In this document: one piece after another, positions 6,534 through 8,146 of the stretch | How positions within the stretch are numbered: the first letter of the stretch is position 1 | Layout of the letters: each line of letters opens with the position of its first letter | NCBI GenBank assembly: GCA_025922755.1 | Contig: JAICHE010000042.1 | Location: 1-8,146, forward strand | Reading direction: 5' to 3' | Source: Nitrososphaeraceae archaeon | GTDB lineage: Archaea > Thermoproteota > Nitrososphaeria > Nitrososphaerales > Nitrosopumilaceae | DNA length: 8,146 bases | Position numbers and translations under genes: made by a program | The notes under the pieces: generated by a model | The model's input: only the letters and a program-made list of their open reading frames with translations | Told to the model about the DNA's origin: nothing | Databases searched by the model: none

Positions 6534-6600
6534 GATCGAGGGGTGCGATTTATCATGATCAAGTCAAATTGATCTGATCGATCTGATCGAATTTTTGATC
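6534..6600. promoter_or_regulatory. GATC-repeat cluster, probable operator of the TrmB-like regulator
   Basis: Seven GATC sites fall within 67 bp, starting at 6534, 6557, 6571, 6576, 6580, 6585 and 6597. At 6571-6588 the 9-bp unit GATCTGATC occurs twice in tandem. Two sites are in longer palindromes: TGATCA at 6556-6561 and TTGATCAA at 6595-6602. The cluster surrounds the likely TATA box of the TrmB-like gene. Binding by that regulator is inferred from position only. Confidence 0.5.
6547..6556 (-). promoter_or_regulatory. Candidate TATA box for TrmB-like gene
   Basis: On the minus strand this reads ATGATAAATC, about 38 bases before the ATG at 6513, predicting a leader of about 12 bases. It lies between the outer GATC sites, so a protein bound there would compete with transcription initiation. 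Confidence 0.3.
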
Positions 6601-6831
6601 AATTTGTTCGTAAAATGGAAAATATCTATCAAAATAACCATATTTTATGCCTAGAAAATCGAAAATTTGCTGCAAACTTTTAGTCATTTTCAAAACCAAA
6701 ACTAATTTTTTGATCCAAAACAAATCAGATTTTTCTCGAAATTTACCATTTTAAGAAAAAACAGCCAAAAGTAGAGGATTATGAACCAGGAATTAAATCA
6801 AAAAATGCATGGGATTACCCACCACATAATT

Positions 6832-6849
6832 AAAAAAAATCAAAAAAAA
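6832..6849 (-). terminator. T-run terminator of cdvA
   Basis: On the minus strand, two runs of eight T residues separated by GA follow the cdvA TAA immediately. This is a strong archaeal-type intrinsic terminator and suggests cdvA ends its transcript here rather than running into the TrmB-like gene. Confidence 0.55.
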
Positions 6850-7740
6850 TTATTGTGCTTCCATTCGGGCAAGCCAATCGTTGTCATCTGGTTTGTCTGT
6901 AGATGTTTCTGGTGTCACCTGTTGGGGTGGTTCTGGAATAGTTGTTGCAGCTTCAATTTCCACTGGAGCTTCTGGGATTGGTGGTAATGCCTCTTCTTTA
7001 CTTGTTGGGTTAAAAGTAGAGGTGATTGGCTCGTGTACTGGTGCCTCTGGAAGTCTGGTCTGAACGTTTGATTCTGGTTCAGAATTGTCCAGATATGTTA
7101 CGGCTGAATCCTGCAAATGATGTTGTGAAGGGACAACTGCTGCTTCGGCTTCAACACTAAGGTCAGCAATTCTCTTTTGTACATTTGAGATTTCTGCTTT
7201 CTCGTGAGTGATATGTTCAATTAGCTGGTTTGAACATGACTTCACGGTCTCAAATGTTCCAACAGATATTTCATCGCTCTTGTGTTGTAGCTTTGCATCA
7301 AATACCAACATTTTTGTGGATTTTAGTTGCTCATCTAACTCTGCTAATCTCTGGTTTAGTTTTTCTTTGATTTGGCTTTCTGTCTCTTCTAACGAAATTA
7401 GTTTTGACTTGTATTTTTCATGAATGATTTCAGCATCTTCTTTCATGTCATCGTTGTCAGAAACAATATCAATCAAAGCCTTGAGACGTCGTAGAGTAAG
7501 TTGCTTTTCACGAATCAGTCTTTGAGAATCTAATCTCCATTTTGGAATGAAAATAACAACATCGCCTTGAACTACAAGTTGCTCAAATTGGATTTGCTGT
7601 AATCCTTGAGAACCGCAATCCACACCCACTGTTTGGATGCTTCCGTCGATGTCAGTAATTGTTCCAATGACTTTACCCATGAATGTACCGTACATGTCTT
7701 TGACGTTTTTACCGATTATCTCGATATCGTCTTGGGGCAT
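6850..7740 (-). CDS. cdvA: Cell division protein CdvA
   Basis: A 296-residue protein with the CdvA layout. Residues 7-68 form a PRC-barrel-like beta domain (IEIIGKNVKDMYGTFMGKVIGTITDIDGSIQTVGVDCG ... VVIFIPKWRL). Residues 70-200 are a long charged coiled coil, and 200-285 are a Pro/Glu/Thr-rich flexible tail. The last residues (DDNDWLARMEAQ) form a short conserved-looking tip. CdvA is known to assemble at mid-cell on membrane and DNA and to recruit the ESCRT-III-like CdvB; in Sulfolobus the C-terminal tip binds CdvB's winged helix, and I infer the same for this tip. Unlike the crenarchaeal cdvABC operon, no cdvB or cdvC lies next to it, as is usual in Thaumarchaeota. The ATG at 7740 lies about 24 bases from a TATA-like box, and a T-run terminator follows the stop. 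Confidence 0.9.
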   Translation of the reverse strand: MPQDDIEIIGKNVKDMYGTFMGKVIGTITDIDGSIQTVGVDCGSQGLQQIQFEQLVVQGDVVIFIPKWRLDSQRLIREKQLTLRRLKALIDIVSDNDDMKEDAEIIHEKYKSKLISLEETESQIKEKLNQRLAELDEQLKSTKMLVFDAKLQHKSDEISVGTFETVKSCSNQLIEHITHEKAEISNVQKRIADLSVEAEAAVVPSQHHLQDSAVTYLDNSEPESNVQTRLPEAPVHEPITSTFNPTSKEEALPPIPEAPVEIEAATTIPEPPQQVTPETSTDKPDDNDWLARMEAQ

Positions 7741-7758
7741 GATTAAGATCGACTCATA

Positions 7759-7766
7759 GGTATAAC
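7759..7766 (-). promoter_or_regulatory. Candidate TATA box for cdvA
   Basis: On the minus strand this reads GTTATACC, centred about 23 bases before the cdvA ATG. This is consistent with a leaderless transcript. No Shine-Dalgarno sequence is seen. Confidence 0.4.
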
Positions 7767-7794
7767 CTACAAAGTGTTAGGAAGGTTTTTCGAA

Positions 7795-7816
7795 TTGGTA
7801 AGATTTTTTTTACCAA
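7795..7816. promoter_or_regulatory. Inverted repeat midway between divergent cdvA and the right-edge gene
   Basis: TTGGTAA (7795-7801) and TTACCAA (7810-7816) are perfect 7-bp arms with an 8-bp T-rich spacer. The centre, near 7806, is within about a base of the midpoint between the two start codons (7740 and 7874), and it lies upstream of both TATA-like boxes. It suits a dimeric regulator acting on both genes. A hairpin or terminator role is less likely because no gene ends here. Confidence 0.45.
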
Positions 7817-7842
7817 ATCAAAATCATCTAGCATCTTAGTAA

Positions 7843-7852
7843 TTTTAAAATT
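7843..7852 (+). promoter_or_regulatory. Candidate TATA box for right-edge gene
   Basis: TTTTAAAATT is centred about 26 bases before the ATG at 7874, the spacing expected for a leaderless archaeal transcript. Confidence 0.45.
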
Positions 7853-7873
7853 AAGAGCAACAGAAGATTTCTC

Positions 7874-8146
7874 ATGATCCAAAAAGAGGAAATGGAACAA
7901 ATCTTGAATTTTGTATCAAAAAGATGGTTAGAAATTTCCAAGGATCCAGATAACAAAGCAATGCAGACTTTGCCAAGCAATTTTTGGATGAATTCTGTTG
8001 GAGGCAAAGCTGGAAAAGGCAGATGGGTTACAATGCTAATGTACACAGAAAATGAAACAGACGCAGATGTTTTCAAAGATGTTTTGTTAAAGTGGCAAGC
8101 AAAAGGAATGCAAGGAAATCAATCACCCGATCTAATTCAAATCGGC
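7874..8146 (+). CDS. Unrecognised protein, N-terminal part, runs off right edge
   Basis: ATG at 7874 is followed by 91 open codons to the window end. The sequence begins MIQKEEMEQILNFVSKRWLE and continues with SNFWMNSVGGKAGKGRWVTM, LMYTENETDADVFKDVLLKW and QAKGMQGNQSPDLIQIG. It is soluble, with an amphipathic first helix, a Gly/Lys-rich turn (GGKAGKGRW) that might bind a phosphate or nucleic acid, and a second helix. There is no signal peptide. An in-frame TAG at 7829-7831 and the TATA box at 7843-7852 support this start. It is divergent from cdvA and may share an operator with it. I do not recognise the family; the Gly-rich turn is not a complete Walker A motif. Confidence 0.65.
   Translation, partial: MIQKEEMEQILNFVSKRWLEISKDPDNKAMQTLPSNFWMNSVGGKAGKGRWVTMLMYTENETDADVFKDVLLKWQAKGMQGNQSPDLIQIG

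Larger units (their letters stand above)
6514..6849. other. 336-bp gene-poor spacer between trmB-like gene and cdvA
   Basis: The spacer holds the GATC cluster (6534-6600), the trmB-like promoter, an AT-rich middle part, and the cdvA terminator. The only frames are weak. One is 42 codons on the minus strand (6559-6687, starting MTKSLQQIFDFLGIKYGYFD and reading DQ repeats through the GATC cluster). Another starts with the plus-strand ATG at 6781, but it mainly re-reads cdvA antisense. I do not call either as a gene. No RNA gene was recognised. Confidence 0.6.

Noticed and set aside
6534..6600. GATC cluster as a replication origin
   Set aside because: No orc1/cdc6 gene or origin-recognition box was seen nearby; GATC clustering marks origins in some bacteria but is not an archaeal origin feature.
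6781..6987. 68-codon plus-strand frame with many Trp, Cys and Phe
   Set aside because: Most of it is antisense to the Pro/Glu-rich tail of cdvA, which explains the odd composition.
7828..8076. 82-codon minus-strand frame at the right edge
   Set aside because: It is antisense to the open frame from 7874, which has a well-spaced TATA-like box and a more protein-like composition.
1..8146. CRISPR array, insertion sequence or integrase
   Set aside because: No regularly spaced short repeats with unique spacers, no transposase-like frame and no terminal inverted repeats were found; the only long repeat is in-frame coding sequence.

Overview
The window reads as part of a low-GC ammonia-oxidising thaumarchaeal (Nitrososphaerota, probably Nitrosopumilaceae-like) chromosome. 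The main evidence is a CdvA cell-division protein of the thaumarchaeal type (N-terminal beta-barrel, long coiled coil, Pro/Glu-rich tail, no adjacent cdvB/cdvC), a TrmB-family archaeal regulator, a small protein resembling the thaumarchaeal DUF6659 group, TATA-like boxes about 25 bases upstream of several start codons (suggesting leaderless transcripts), and T-run terminators. The organism assignment is inference from protein character, not from a database search.

Layout. 1-513 (minus): N-terminal part of a secreted, Asp/Cys-rich, calcium- or metal-binding repeat protein that runs off the left edge. 725-1096 (plus): small DUF6659-like protein. 1188-2432 (plus): membrane sensor histidine kinase, followed by a stand-alone PAS protein (about 2476-3018) in an adjacent frame; these two probably form one signalling unit. 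3015-4940 (minus): complete AMP-forming acetyl-CoA synthetase, whose stop codon overlaps that of the PAS gene on the opposite strand. 5028-5204 (plus): DUF1059-like small metal-binding protein, divergent from the synthetase. 5221-5335: GC-raised gene-free island, a candidate structured RNA. 5499-5636 (plus): 45-residue unknown protein. 5659-6513 (minus): TrmB-like regulator, preceded by a dense GATC-repeat cluster. 6850-7740 (minus): cdvA. 7874 to the right edge (plus): start of an unrecognised gene divergent from cdvA, with a near-central inverted repeat between them.

Functionally the window mixes surface metal binding, membrane signalling, acetate activation, transcription control and cell division. 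It looks like ordinary core or semi-core chromosome: there is no transposase, integrase, tRNA or CRISPR array. The items most worth following up are non-coding: the GATC cluster, the GC-raised island, and the symmetrical element between cdvA and its divergent neighbour.
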